The position numbers and the translations under genes were made by a program. Below, piece by piece: positions 1 through 11,361 of a stretch of DNA of 64,000 bases. The DNA is taken from NCBI GenBank assembly GCA_011947345.1, contig JAAVTG010000433.1, forward strand, positions 1 to 64,000. The letters run 5' to 3'. This DNA is from Phytophthora quininea (lineage: Eukaryota > Oomycota > Peronosporomycetes > Peronosporales > Peronosporaceae). The notes under the pieces are model-generated. The model searched no databases. It saw nothing but the letters and a program-made list of their open reading frames with translations, and had not been told where the DNA came from. The stretch's first letter is position 1. Each line of letters opens with the position of its first letter.

Positions 1-485
1 CTCCGAAGCCCGATCTGTCTCCTGCGACGTCAAGCCCGACGTCGAAGCCGCAGAGCTGAGTGAGGACGCCAGTGACGACGACGTCCACGAACGAAAACAC
101 CACCAACCAGCCGCTGGTTGTCGATACATCTGTCGACAAGGCGCCTCGTGTGGACGCCCCGAGAGACAACAAGCGCCAGCGTGCAAACTACGCTGTCAAC
201 CCCGCCACCGCGCGACGGATGCAGCCTCGTCCTCCACTGAGACTGCTCTACAACGACGACCGCGTACGCGACCACTTCTTCGCCAATGCACAGCGTCTCC
301 TAGCCGCTGTCAAGAAGGACCCCGAGGCCAAAACGAAGAGCGCGCTGATCGCGCACAAGGCCCTGCGCTACCGCAACCTCATCGCCCGACTGGAAGAGAT
401 CGACCCGCTGGACCCAGCCTTCGACATTTGCTCGTTCTTTGGCGTCGAGTGGCGCAAGTACGTCAAGGCGGCCGAGTATCCGTAG
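1..485 (+). CDS. 3' end of an unrecognised gene
   Basis: Only the C-terminal part lies in the window. From about position 60 an open frame of some 140 residues has no ATG until an internal Met and runs to a stop at 483-485. Before it, another frame (positions 2 to about 100) reads as a plausible acidic coding stretch rich in E and D. An intron or a frameshift therefore probably joins the two. The C-terminal 80 residues look helical and basic, with Arg/Lys/Ala-rich segments and an F-F-G-V-E-W motif near the end. I do not recognise the family. The gene is followed by about 170 bp and then by the eL20 promoter, on the same strand. Confidence 0.4.
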
Positions 486-658
486 TGCGATGACAACCAC
501 ACTGTACCCTTTCTAAATAGATTGCGTCGTTTCAATATGCGTTTTAACAGGGTTCGGTAACTGCAGTCAGTCGGTAATGTGAATTCGTACTTAAGAGCAA
601 GTCGCGGCTCGCAGCCAGTCAAATTTGTCTTGGCCGTCCGCCTTTGCGCTCGGTCGCT

Positions 659-665
659 TCATTCC
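659..665 (+). promoter_or_regulatory. Oomycete-type initiator (TCATTCC) of the eL20 gene
   Basis: TCATTCC lies 27 bp before the eL20 start codon. It matches the TCA-T-T-C-C core of the initiator element known at many oomycete transcription starts. A short 5' UTR is typical for a ribosomal protein gene. The assignment rests on motif and position only. Confidence 0.55.
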
Positions 666-691
666 CCGGAAGACTCCTTTCAAGCAGCACC

Positions 692-1700
692 ATGCCGGTA
701 CGGAAGGGCTAGGATCGTAGAATGGTGGATGCAATGGCTAATAGGAAACTGTGTGCGACAGATCCGTCAGTTCCAAGTCGTTGGCCGCAAGGCCCCCACC
801 GAGAAGGAGCCGAACCCGCCGGCCTATCGCATGAAGCTGTTCGCCCCCAACCCGGTGCTGGCCCAGTCGCGCTTCTGGTACTTCCTGCACCAGATGAAGA
901 AGATGAAGAAGACCACGGGCGAGATCCTCGACATCAACGAGGTCAGTAGGCTCCGTCCGCTCAAGCTCCAGCTGCCAGGGGCCGTCGCTGCATGAAGATA
1001 CGACTCTTGTCAATCTCTTGCACTCTACTGTTGTTAATGACAATAGTAGGGAGATGGCCCCGGTTTTAACTCCTAGCGACCAGCCACAAGCGCTTGCCTG
1101 CCACGAGAGCGGAGAGAGCGGCCCACCCCTCATGCCTCTCTCCGCTCCAGCTTGCAAACCGCTTTCGCTATGGAGATCGCGGTGTAATCCGTTGTGTCGC
1201 TCTCGTGGATGGACAAAATGAGGGGGTCAAAGCTCTTGTAAGCCCATTGCAAAACACCAACGGTGCACCGCGAAGAAAAAAATGCTGGCAGCCGAAAGTT
1301 GACAAATGGTGTCTGTCGGAATCGGTTCACTGACAATATTATTGTGTTCGTATAGCTGACGGAGAAGAACCGCCGCATCGTCAAGAACTACGGCATCTGG
1401 ATCCGCTACAACTCGCGCAGCGGCACCCACAACATGTACAAGGAGTACCGTGACGTGACTCTGTGCAAGGCCGTGGAGCAGATGTACTCGGAGCTGGCTG
1501 GCCGTCACCGCGCCCGCCCGCGCTCGATCCAGATCATGCGCACTGCCATCGTGGCCGCCAAGGACACGCAGAAGCACAGCGTGCAGCAGTACCACGACTC
1601 GAAGATCAGCTTCCCGCTGTCGCACCGCCTCCCGCGTGCCGCCGAGAAGCACCACCGCACGACCTTCAAGGCCTCGCGCCCGTGCACCTTCCGCGGCTAA
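692..1700 (+). CDS. RPL18A: 60S ribosomal protein eL20 (L18a), three exons
   Basis: Structural protein of the large cytosolic ribosomal subunit. Three exons fit: 692-697 (Met-Pro only), 762-941 and 1356-1700. Introns at 698-761 and 942-1355 have GT-AG ends, and the first has a CTAAT branch-like site. The spliced product is 176 residues, the usual eL20 length. Family hallmarks are visible: YRMKLFAPN near the N-terminus, SRFWYFLHQMKKMKK, YGIWIRYNSRSGTHNMYKEY, RHRARPRSIQIM and QYHDSKISFPL. The second intron, at 414 nt, is long for this window. Both exon joins keep frame, and no frameshift is seen. This makes it a useful internal control against the many broken frames elsewhere. The two-codon first exon is a common design in ribosomal protein genes. 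Confidence 0.96.
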
Positions 1701-1843
1701 GCAACATCCTCTGCAGCTGATGTCAGCGCTTTTTGACGCTTTGCAGATGAACTTCTATCTGCAAAGTACAAGAAGTTGAAGAGTAATGCAATCGAAAGAT
1801 GGGAGTTTTTCGTTTGAACCCTCTGGTTTAGTGTTTTAGCATC

Positions 1844-4730
1844 TTATTGCAGCTTGTTGAGTGCGTCGCGCAGACTTGTCAACTGGTGACGCTGTTGCTG
1901 CCTGTACTTGACGATTGCTTGCGTCCTGAAGTCGTTGCTGTTTGTAGTTTCCATGGTCGTGGATTTCAACCGCTGGAGCTGTCTTGCAACAAGTTTCAAA
2001 GCTGAGGTGATTGCTTGCTGTTGCACAGTTATTGTTGTCCTGATCGTCTTAATCGCTTCTTCAGGATCCGAAGCTATAAGAGCAATGCTGGCAAACCTCG
2101 TGACAGCTTTCTCATCGGTAGATAACACACACACGTCCGAAGTCCACGAAAAGATTTCCAACTGCTGGAGCAGCGGGACAAGGTTTTGTTGACGTGGTAA
2201 CTCGACATGGAAATGAGCACAATCGTGGCTGTTGGAGTCCAGCACGAAGCCGTGATACAGCAGGTAAATGTAGTTAGGCTGCGCGTAGTTTTCGACCACT
2301 TCGTCACCTTCGTTGAATTTCCAGGACGCTTTTGTGTCTGCATGGCGACCAGATGAATCGAGGTTGGTGCTATGAGGCTTGTGCTTTGGATTCAACTCCT
2401 GGCAGTTTACCATGTCAAGGAGAGGGACGAGATGTCTTTGGCTGTTCCACCAAATACTACGAGAGTCAATCGTTGCATGTGCCCAGCGAAAACGCCGTTC
2501 TGTGAGCCATAGTAATGCGTCCTTGTCAGATAAGTTTTGAAGATGTTGAGAGAGAACTTTATACGCCTCAGCGACGCGATCGCGGTAATTCGTTACAAGT
2601 TTGAGAAGATCGGTACCCTTTAGCGCCTCTAGCTGCTCGTCGTTTTCTTCGTAAAAAGAGGTGAGCCAAGAGTAACTTCATCGTCCAGAATGGGTAGCAT
2701 ATCTAGATAAGGTTTCCATCGCGAATCGTCAGAGTCTGGGCCAAATGACTCCTCTAAAACGTGAAGTAGTAGCAACATTTCATCTCGAGAGACACCAAAG
2801 CGTTCTTCTTGAAAACCCTGCATGGTTTGCCGAAGCCAGTTCGATTTTAGAGCTGAGTTCCTATTCATCACGGCTTTCACTGGCACACTTAGATACGTTT
2901 CACCATGAGCGAGTGGCTTAGTAGCGAACGCTCCCAAGCCAACAGCGTCGCTGACATATCCAAGCTCTAGATGATTAACTGGAAAGTTGTGGCGTGCAAT
3001 CCAACGCAGAAAGCGTGCACGTTTATCTGAAATGTAGCGTTCGCCATCATTAACAGCATCGTCTTCATGCTGGATTCGGATTTCCTCCTCGAGCTTCGGA
3101 ATTGATTGTCCCAACACATCCAGAGCGTCATGAAGGATTTCTTCTCGACTCAAGCGAAACATCTCAGCATGCTTTCTATCACTATGTGTTTCATGGTTAT
3201 GCTCAGAGCTTGGAAACTCATGATAACGTGTCAGTTGTTGCTGCACTCCGTTGAGTAGCAGTGTTGACTCTTGCAACTGAGATTCAGCATCATCTGCTGC
3301 CATTAGGTCAGGTGGGAAGCAATCTGAAAAGGACTTTGCTTCGTTGCACGCTGCAGCTAGCCCAGCATCCATGTTGTGCAATATCGAGTAAATACGGAGT
3401 AAATCCGTGTCTTCCACTTTACCTGCCCGTGAAATACAAACCAGCGGCGCGTCTTCCACTCGGATACGTGACAAAGCTCGCTTTTTCGCTTCAAGTATTT
3501 CTTCGGCGTCTTCACTAGACTCCTTCATTTCGAGGGCTGACGGCAAACGAAGTGCTGCACAGTCAAAGCTGTTGTTCTGCATTAAGAAACCATGGTGGAG
3601 GAAATACACGTAGTTGCTGTTGTCTCCGTAATCTTCAAACACTTGTTCCCGTCCATAGTTGATCGATCTGCCCGGATGAACATGCCCTCTGTCTGAAAAT
3701 CATGGAAATCCAAGAAACGCTGCCCGTTGTCGCGCTGGCGAGCCTCGTGATGAGATTTACCGTTGAAAAATCCCCAAATGGTACCAACACACGGTGCCCT
3801 TGAATGGTGAATGCTCTCGAGTTGACAAGAAACCGCATCCAGACATATTGCGATAACTGAGGCATGTCGTTATCTACAAACCCGCGGAAAAGTCGCTTGA
3901 ACCGGCTGTACGCCTTCTTCGCTAGCTCTCGTTCAGTTGTTGATTCTCTGACCATGCGTTCGTCCAGTAAACTTTCCACAGCAGTGTTACTAGAGAATAG
4001 TAGTGGCGATGCCACTTCATTCCGCGATGAAAACGGTGGTAGAAGTTGTAAGTATGGAGCCCAACGTGACGTTGCCCCTTTCGCCTGCTCCAGTAACAGG
4101 AATGCCGTCAGCAATTCCTCTTGTTCGTTGCTGATCTTTGTCATCTTCTTCAATAGCTTTGGGTCAGAACTCCATTCTTGCTCAATTGTGTCGTGAAATC
4201 TATAAACACATACGATACAAGTTCTTGTTAATGTTACCGTCCGCGAAGACCCCACACTTCTAAATTTTTCACACATGATGATACTGCTCGGAATAAACAA
4301 CAACTCGTCCTTCTCCTCTATCGATTTCTGCGCTGCCACACCTGCGACGAATTCTCTATTAGCTCACATAAATTCCAACACAATATAGCAGCACCCCCAA
4401 CCAACCTCTTCCCATTCCGGGGAACGTCTTCACTGCGATGCTGCTACTAACATTGCCGCCCTCTCCACGAAACCAATCCAGGAAGGCTGCTACTTTTTCC
4501 GCTTCCGACAGAGCTTCAGTATTATTGTCGAAGCCCAGCAACACTGCGTTTCGCAGCAAAAGCAGCGCGATTCCAATGAACAGAATGCCGAAGCCCCAGA
4601 TGGACATCGAGGCGCTGGACTTGTTGTCTTTGCGGTGACTCTTCATGCCGGTTGACGCCGTCTTCTTGAGCCGAATTGCATCATGCTTAGACACAGCACC
4701 AACAGTGCTAGCGCTCGATCGTTGGCGCAT
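1844..4730 (-). CDS. Membrane-anchored protein with two tandem SET domains (frame broken)
   Basis: Probable SETD3/Rubisco-LSMT-like lysine or histidine methyltransferase. The start at 4730 (alternative 4784) gives a basic N-terminus, then one hydrophobic segment (about residues 40-60, LFIGIALLLL), then SET domain 1: GMGRG motif, an LLFIPSSIIM strand, and F-E-D-Y-G-D-N-S-N at the end. An intron splits GMGRG (about 4335-4408), and another lies near 4200-4260. A second SET domain follows in the same frame: AVGLGAFATKPL, then DMVNCQEL (Cys replaces the usual His of the N-H motif) and V-E-N-Y-A-Q-P-N. A helical Gln-rich tail closes it. Three single-base losses interrupt the frame near 2653, 3675 and 3767, two of them in A5 runs. 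The order of motifs is intact, so this is either a working gene in a noisy assembly or a young pseudogene. Two SET domains in one chain are unusual. Confidence 0.72.
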
Positions 4731-4818
4731 GGCGACCACTTTAGAAATGATAGGGAATCGATGGATATCAAAATGACCTTTCACGCGGATCTTTCAAAAT
4801 GAGTAGCATGTCGTTTGG

Positions 4819-6109
4819 CTAGTTACTTCGATCCCAGCCTATAAAATCTCCTTCCCATGTGATGGCGGCGTCCAGACTTACTCGCTCTCCGAGCCTGCAT
4901 ATTTCAGCAATAAATTGCCAATCGACATGAGTGAGTTGAGTACCGCTCGATCGAGAAGCAACGCCAAAGTACTGACCGTCCTCGCTACCTTCTGAGCTCA
5001 CCAGCTCCCCTGAGGCGGCTGCCTCGTTTTGAGAAGCTACTTGGTTGATCTCTTCGCGCAGGTTTTCCAAGTGCTTGGCGATGCCGTCGACCAGTAGCTC
5101 CAATCTCGGTCCAATAGTGGAGCCAGTTGCACTTGGCGACGACGGAGAACCCTCACGAAGTGCACCGAGGCGACGGTAGAGATAGTCTTCTAGCCGCAAC
5201 AGGTGGGTCTTGACACTCGTCAAGAATTCAACCACTCCGCCGTGGATGAATTGACTGCGTTCAATCTGCAGCTTCCAGTCGCCCGTAGGATCATCGCTGT
5301 CGTTGGCGTTTTGAGCCGACGCTGCTAGCTCTTTGACTTCTGTGATTATTCCTTTTGGGAAGCTAGGATGTCTCCAGAAGTTCGGCCGTTTGTTGTGTCG
5401 TTTGGATTTCCTCATTACTCAACTCCTTGCAGCGACGTCTCGCCACCACGACGAACTCCAGCATGTACACTTCCACTGGCTGCAGAGCGTGCAGGTACGT
5501 GTCGTCTGTGACGGATCCGACATTGCTTTCCTGGCCATCAACTACTGACTTTCGAGTCGACGACTGCGAACGCTGCGAGGACACGGAGGCCGCTCGCGGG
5601 GAACTCTTCTGGCGTTTTGCGGTGGGAGACTTCTTCTGCACGGGCTTTGGCTTCTTCTCCTTGGAGCGCCCTCTCTTCTGGCTTAGCGCTGGTGGAGCAG
5701 TCTTCTTGTTTGTTGCCGCCTCAACTTGCTCCGTTGACTTCAACTTTGGGGTTGCCTTCAACTCTGTGGTTGACTTTGGGGTTGCCTCTGTGGCTTCCTC
5801 GGATGGCTCAGACTCGCTGTCCGAAGGAGGCCAGATCTGATTCCGAGACAGGATGCCCTGCATGACCAGGTACTCGACGAACTGCTGGCTGGGCTTGCCG
5901 TCTTTGTAGGTGAGAAAGCTCTCGACACCGTCCCTGGCCTCGCGCCAGCGCTTGGCCCACGTGGGTTTGAGCAGGCGGTCGCTCGTCTCGAGCCCGCGGG
6001 CCTTGCGGAGCGTCCACTTTTGCGTCTCGGGCAGCGCCTTGTCCGTCAGCAGAGTGATGATGTTCCCCATCGTGTAGCTGTCCACGGGAGGCAGCGCCGC
6101 CATCTTCAC
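4819..6109 (-). CDS. W-family protein W1: N-terminal W/KPxW domain, basic linker, coiled coils
   Basis: First of four minus-strand paralogues. Start at 6109 (Met at 6103 also possible), just before a LPPVDS motif shared with W2. Residues about 30-95 form the W domain: KWTLRKARGLE, KPTW, a short aromatic strand, and GILSRNQIWPP at the end. A Lys/Pro/Ser-rich linker follows (GRSKEKKPKPVQKK, nuclear-signal-like). Then come two coiled-coil blocks with the family signature L-x-F-V-x-x-A/V-R-R-R, plus a unique C-terminus ending W-D-R-S-N. Unlike W2-W4 it has no intron after the W domain. The frame breaks twice near 5365-5400 inside the first coiled coil, where homology with W2-W4 carries straight across. 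One break is a missing A in an A-run. Function is unknown. Basic linkers suggest a nuclear or nucleic-acid-associated protein. Confidence 0.68.
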
Positions 6110-6550
6110 GGAGAGAAGGGAAAGTGAACTGGTTCGATAGATACGGCAAATAAAAATCGCTGCAGCTGAGAAGCGAGAGTGATGGTCTTCAAGTTGCCCT
6201 TCAACTAAATTGGGTTAACCGTATATAACTTGCTGGTGCAATCCTCGAGCGTCTTGTTGACACTTGATCTCTTACGTGTGGCCACGCTGCTTGCGAACAG
6301 CGAATCTCGGCTGGCCCTCGATCCAGACGGCAACTTTCCCGCTTCAACATCCAATTGGTCTGGTACGGCCACAGCTTTTCAGGTTGCACAACCTCACGAG
6401 CCATGTAAAGCTCTCGACAACCTCGGAATACCGAAAGTTTTCATCCATGTGGACTGCAATGCGTCGTCTTGTGCTGTCGATGGCAACATGCTCTGCAGCA
6501 GTTCACTCTTGAAAAAGCCTTCGACTGCTCACTCTCCAATCTTCTCGATC

Positions 6551-7145
6551 ATGAAGATTGCGTCCTCGGTCGTCGCCGTTATGGTCATCCTCGCTGCAGC
6601 GGTGGCTACTGCTCCCGGAGTACTCGCCGGCAAGAGCCCCATCACTAGCCACGCCCACCAAGCCCATTCATTCACCTTCCAGCCAGCAGTCGACAAACAT
6701 CCGTCCAAGGGCAAGCACCACCGTGCTCTCCGTTCCATGGGGATGGCCAAGCAGGGGCCGCCCAACAATGGGCACCACCTCAGAAACCCACCGCCAAGTC
6801 TACTGTGAAGGCGACTCCCAAACCAACTATGAAGGCGACCCCCACACCAACTACCAAGGCCCCCACGCCCTATAGCAATTCCGATCCCATGGGTCCCATT
6901 CCAGCTAGTTGGTATTGGATCACATCCCCACCGCCGGGTGTGCCCCTCCACCGTATGTCACGAGCAACCCAGCCCTGGAGCGACGTGCTTTGGGCCAGCC
7001 CGCGACTCCGGCACCGACCAAAACAAGCAATTACCACGCGACTCCTACGACCAAGCCCAAACCCACCCCGACGTACAAGTCGACGACTACAACAGCAGCG
7101 AATGCAGTCGCTCAGAAAGGCAAGCACAGCAAGGGGCACCACTAA
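6551..7145 (+). CDS. Small secreted Thr/Pro/Lys-rich protein with an RALR motif (frame broken)
   Basis: Start at 6551 gives a clear signal peptide: MKIASSVVAVMVILAAAV followed by small residues to about residue 30. A His/Lys-rich stretch then contains R-A-L-R (about residues 58-61), the place where RXLR effectors carry their motif. The rest is low-complexity repeats of K-A-T-P-K-P-T type, ending in a Lys/His-rich tail with a stop at 7143. Two -1 breaks occur, at a G4 run near 6755 and a C4 run near 6945. One extra base in each would give a single frame. No WY motif or EER is evident, so it may equally be a mucin-like or cell-wall protein. RXLR assignment is weak, secretion is well supported. 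Confidence 0.5.
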
Positions 7146-7385
7146 ACTCTTTGCAGCTCAAAAGGTTCTGCTCGGCACGACGGAATGTCGAAATGGCTAA
7201 CCTGATCACATATGCGTCAATGTTTCTCTTTCCAACTGAAGTACAAGAAAGGGAAGAACGCCTACCTCTTTAATGTCTTGACATGAACATGAAATCTCGT
7301 TGTTTTCTTACACGGTAGCTCTCATAGTTTATGTTTGAGGCGATACCTTTGCCTCTTCTTCGATGTCGATCGATATAACCGCGAA

Positions 7386-8770
7386 CTAGTCGACGGTAAG
7401 CGACCTCAGCATGTCGTCAGCCTAAAACAACAAGAATCGGCTTAGTGTCTCTCGTTTGATAGCCACAACACCCACATACTTTTGCTCTGACGATAGTGTT
7501 GATCTGTTCGTCAGAGTAGTCGGAAATTGATGGAGGAATATTGGATCCTTGAGCCTGCTCCTGTAGTTCTCCCACATGACTGGTGCTTACGTCGACAGTT
7601 GAATTCACTTCTCCGTTAGCAATTTTGTCCACCACAGAACGTAGATCTTCCTGGTGTCCCGTGACCGCCTTGATCAAGTTATCCAGCTTGCTCAATTGCT
7701 CTGTGCGTTGCAATACTTGAGAAAGAAAACGCGCGTTCCCAACGCTGCTCCGTTCAAAAAGCAAGCGATGATGGCGATGCATTTCCGTCTCCAGCCGCAA
7801 GAGATGAAGCTTGACATTTGTCAGAAGAGCGATTGTCCCAACGCCTTCAGAACTAAAACTTTCGATGGGTAGGTCCCATACAGGCGTGGGGATTGTGAAG
7901 GTGGCGCGGCTAGTGGCCAATCGAACCACTTCCTTGATCGCGCCGCTGGTTTCATACTGCGCTTCTTGGATATCTGCTGCTAACCTCTTGATCTCCTCTG
8001 TCTGTTCAATTGATGCGGCTTGCGCAGATTTGCCACGTCGCCTCACCGCCGCCACAAATTTCAGCATGTGAACTTGTGCATTCCGCAGCAATTGGAGCCC
8101 GTACTCTAAGCAGGCATCCATCCCTGTAATGTTTATAGCTGCGGCGATTGTCTCACACAATTCCTGGTGTTGTGGTTGAGCAAACGGCCTACGTTTTGGT
8201 GGCCGACCTACCTTCCTCTTTACCTTGTGACCTTGATGATCAGAAGACACTTTCTTCTTCTTATGGACGACCTTAGTTGTCGCTTTCTTCTTCTTCTTGT
8301 ACGCCCTCTTTGGAGCTGAATCTTCATGTTTAATTGCTGTTGAAGGCTGCTCGATCGGAGGAGTCAGTGGCTCATTGATTTTGGGCGGCCAAATCTCATC
8401 TCGAGTTAGAATATCTACATGGAACACAGCACGTTAGGACCAAACATATTCCCCACATTGCTACAGACAACTTACCATGTTTCAGCACATATTTGACGAG
8501 CTCGATGTTCGGTTCGTTATTGTTGTAAGTATTGAAACTTTCGTGGCCATCCCGCGCTTCTTTCTTGCGTTTGGCCCACCCTGGTAGATAGATGCGGACA
8601 CCCGTCTCTAGTTTGCCGACTGCCGCCCGCGTCTGCCAGCCCTTCTGCTTCAGTAGCGGCACGATGACCCTCCCCAACGTGACGCTGTCCACCGGAGGAA
8701 GTCGTTCCTCTGCACAGGACATTCCTTCGAGAGGGACAACTGATGTCTGATCCGGACCAGTCGCTTCCAT
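7386..8770 (-). CDS. W-family protein W2 with AT-hook-like basic region, three exons
   Basis: Exon 1 runs from 8770 (alternative Met 8722) through the W domain (GWQTRAAVGKLE, LPGW, Y-V-L-K-H). A phase-1 GTAAGT intron follows, then exon 2 resumes at DILTRDEIWPP. Next is a strongly basic segment with several Lys runs and K-V-G-R-P-P-K-R-R-P, an AT-hook-like core. Two coiled-coil repeats follow: HMLKFVAAVRRR with IQEAQYETSGAI, then HLLRLETEMHRHHR. A GTATGT intron (7422-7479, TTGTTTTAG acceptor) leads to a short last exon reading A-D-D-M-L-R-S-L-T-V-D and a stop at 7386-7388. The reading frame is unbroken throughout. It is the best-preserved member of the cluster. Likely nuclear, possibly binding DNA through the AT-hook (inference). 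Confidence 0.75.
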
Positions 8771-8892
8771 GCCACCACCAGTATACGACTATCCTAGGCG
8801 ATAAACATTGCACACAAAATTGTATCACTCGATTCCTACTTATTGCTTTGTTCCGTTCAAGCTTCAGTCTTCACTGCTTCTTATCTTTTTTT

Positions 8893-10035
8893 TCAACTTG
8901 TCATTTCGTGGACTCCTTCCTGTAGATCTTTCTGCAGCACTGCGAGATTCCGAGCCAGTCTCTTGCATTCTTTCACTAGAAAACCTTGGTTGACTTCGTT
9001 TGGCTGAGGTTGAGGGTGTTCATTTTTACCAAGCACGCGACGGTGGAGTCGGACGGTGGCCACAAATTGCTGCATGTACAACTTGATCTCTGTCAGGAAA
9101 GCGACAATTCCTTCGTTTACACATTGGAGGCGACGTGTGTCGAGCTTCTCCACGGAAACTGACGCACTATAGCTTGCATTGCATGCCTTGACTGCAGCAA
9201 TAATGTCGCCAATTTCGTCGCGTAAGTCTTGTTGCGAGGCTTCGATACGCTCAGCCAGGAACTTCAGTACCTTTACGTTTTCATCGGCCGCTATCATCAA
9301 ACTGTCGGCCCTCTTCAGTGCCCGCCACCGTCTGTTTACTACTGTTACAAAATCCGAAAAGTACTGCTCGACATGCTCCAGAATTTGCAATCCAATCTCG
9401 CCAGAAGGGATTTTGTTATTGTCGACTGCGCCATCCCGCACACAATCAGCACCAACAAATACTGCATGGCTTGCTGTTGAGCTTGAGGGCTGGTGCTGTG
9501 TTTGATGCTGGTTACTTGCCGTTTTCTCCATTGTTTGCTCTGTTACTAGGCGCTTTTTAGTCGCGTGTACAGATGCCTTTTCACGCGGCGGCAGCCTTTT
9601 CAACGTTCTCTTCGTTTGTGTTAGCTGTGCTGCATCAGCGTTCTTGTTCGACTTCGCCGACGTTGCGCTGTGGACTGACGCATTATTTGCTGTGTGCTCT
9701 GCTGGCTGCCAGATCTCGTCTGGAGATATAATTCCTTCATGGCGGAAACATGTACAGAGTGAACACCGAGCCCGAGCAGAAGAAACCAAGCTCACTTACC
9801 ATTCTCAATCACGTAAGAGATCAACTCTTCATCTGGTTTGCCATCCTCTACGTCGTAGCAGCGGAAAAAATGCTCTTTGTGTTTAGCCTCTTTCCATTTT
9901 GCCTTCCATCCTGGCTTGTACACTCGTTCGTTCACTTCGTTGCCTCTCGCCCGACCAATCTCCCACCGCAAAGCTAGTAGACGCGGGATGAGTACCTTGT
10001 AAAAATATTGCGCGGTACGCCTGGCCAACGCTCAT
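8893..10035 (-). CDS. W-family protein W3, two exons
   Basis: Exon 1 carries the W domain (RWEIGRARGNE, YKPGWKAKWKEAK, F-F-R-C-Y-D) and ends in I-E-N-G at a phase-1 GTAAGT intron. Exon 2 resumes with GIISPDEIWQP, exactly as in W2 and W4. A basic Lys/Arg/Gln-rich linker leads to two coiled-coil blocks (DFVTVVNRRWRALK, IEASQQDLRDEI; then MQQFVATVRLHRRVLG, LQKDLQEGVHEM). The ATG at 10033-10035 begins MSVG, like MSWP in W4, but one base appears missing within the first ten codons, so the W-domain frame is entered out of phase. No acidic third exon was found here. Spacing to W4 is about 110 bp, tail-to-head on the same strand. Confidence 0.68.
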
Positions 10036-10144
10036 ATGGTCCAAAAGGCTGCATCCCACTTGGCGGAATCAACAACTCGCGTTTGCCGTCCTGAGGAATA
10101 CTTTTGCGCAGGGTCCCAGATTCACCTTAAGAATCACCTACGCG

Positions 10145-11361
10145 CTATGCTTCGATGTCGGTGTCTGTTTGCTCATCATCGTCCTACAAATAAATTGGGG
10201 TTAGACCTCTTTACTAAACCAGTCTCAGGGCTACACTTACCAGACACGAAACCATCTCGTCCAGCACACCACGTAGATCTTCTTGGAGTAGTAAAATATC
10301 CGAGGCAAGACTCTCGCACTGCGACGATATACCTGACGCAGTCCCCGAGTGATCAGACACAGTCTTGCTCCCCGCAAAAAGTGATCGGCGATGGCAGCGG
10401 ACGGCTACCACAAATTGCTGCAAGTACATCTTTACTTCGCCGAACAAAGCTGCTACATTGCTATCAGAATGGAAGCGCTGGCTTGGCAGGCTGGGTGTTT
10501 CAACGGAGACATCGAGCGTTGGGTAATTCTTTACCCACTCAGTCACATCGTTGATCTCATCATTGAGGTCTTCTTGGGACTGCTCAATATCCTCTACGAG
10601 ATCTTCTACGTTCACTCTTTCCACCGACACATTCGAGCTCTTCAACACTCTCCAGCGCCGATTCAAGATCGTCACAAAATCCAACATTTGGTGTTCACAT
10701 CTTGCAGTAGCAGCAGTCCACTCTCATTTGGAAGACACCTCTGCACGCGATTTCTACTCTGCTCAACTTTCAAAACCCCAGAAGCAGTGGCGACTTCAAC
10801 CGGCGTGCTTTCAATCTCTGCAGTGGGTGAAACAGGAGCCGCACAAGGTAATCTTGTGTTCCGTGACTCCTTTCTCGGCTTCTTTTCCTTTTGTCGTCGC
10901 TTTTTCTTATCCGCTGATCTTTTCCTCGTAGTCGCCACTTTTTCCCGTGGCTCTGGTATGATTGCAACTGTAGCACAATCACTAGCCGCATCTGGAGCAG
11001 ATTCCGCCAACTTTGAGGCTCTGATCAGTTCGTCTGGAAGCCAAACTTGTTCAGGTTCCAAAATACCTACAGCATTTGCGCCCAGTTAGCAACAATTATA
11101 TAATTTATATAAAATATTTGGACAATATGCACCGTTGTGAAAAATATATTCAACGAGCGCGCTGTTCGCTTCATAGCCGTCGTACAACAGGAAGAAATCT
11201 TCTCCGCGCTTGGCACCCGCGCCCTTGGCTATGCAGTCAGGTTTGCAGATGCGGTCGCCTTCCTCCAGTCCCCTGCCGCGGGTAATTTTCCACCCGATGG
11301 CCTTCAGATGCGGCACGATGCGCCGGAACAAAACGCCGGGATCCACTTGCGGCCAAGACAT
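10145..11361 (-). CDS. W-family protein W4 with an acidic last exon, three exons
   Basis: Start ATG at 11359-11361. The W domain reads GWKITRGRGLEEGDR, K-P, D-F-F-L-L-Y-D and ends F-H-N-G. A phase-1 intron (donor GTGCAT, acceptor CTGTAG, about 11065-11149) leads to GILEPEQVWLP. A Lys/Arg-rich linker (RKRSADKKKRRQKEKKPRK) precedes two coiled-coil blocks. A single missing G near 10686 shifts the frame at the start of the first block, where homology is continuous. A perfect GTAAGT donor after 10241 and a TTTGTAG acceptor define a 57-nt intron. The last exon (10145-10183) encodes only D-D-D-E-Q-T-D-T-D-I-E-A. This acidic exon resembles the acidic exon of the H family. The gene is divergent from H1, with 72 bp between start codons. 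Confidence 0.72.
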
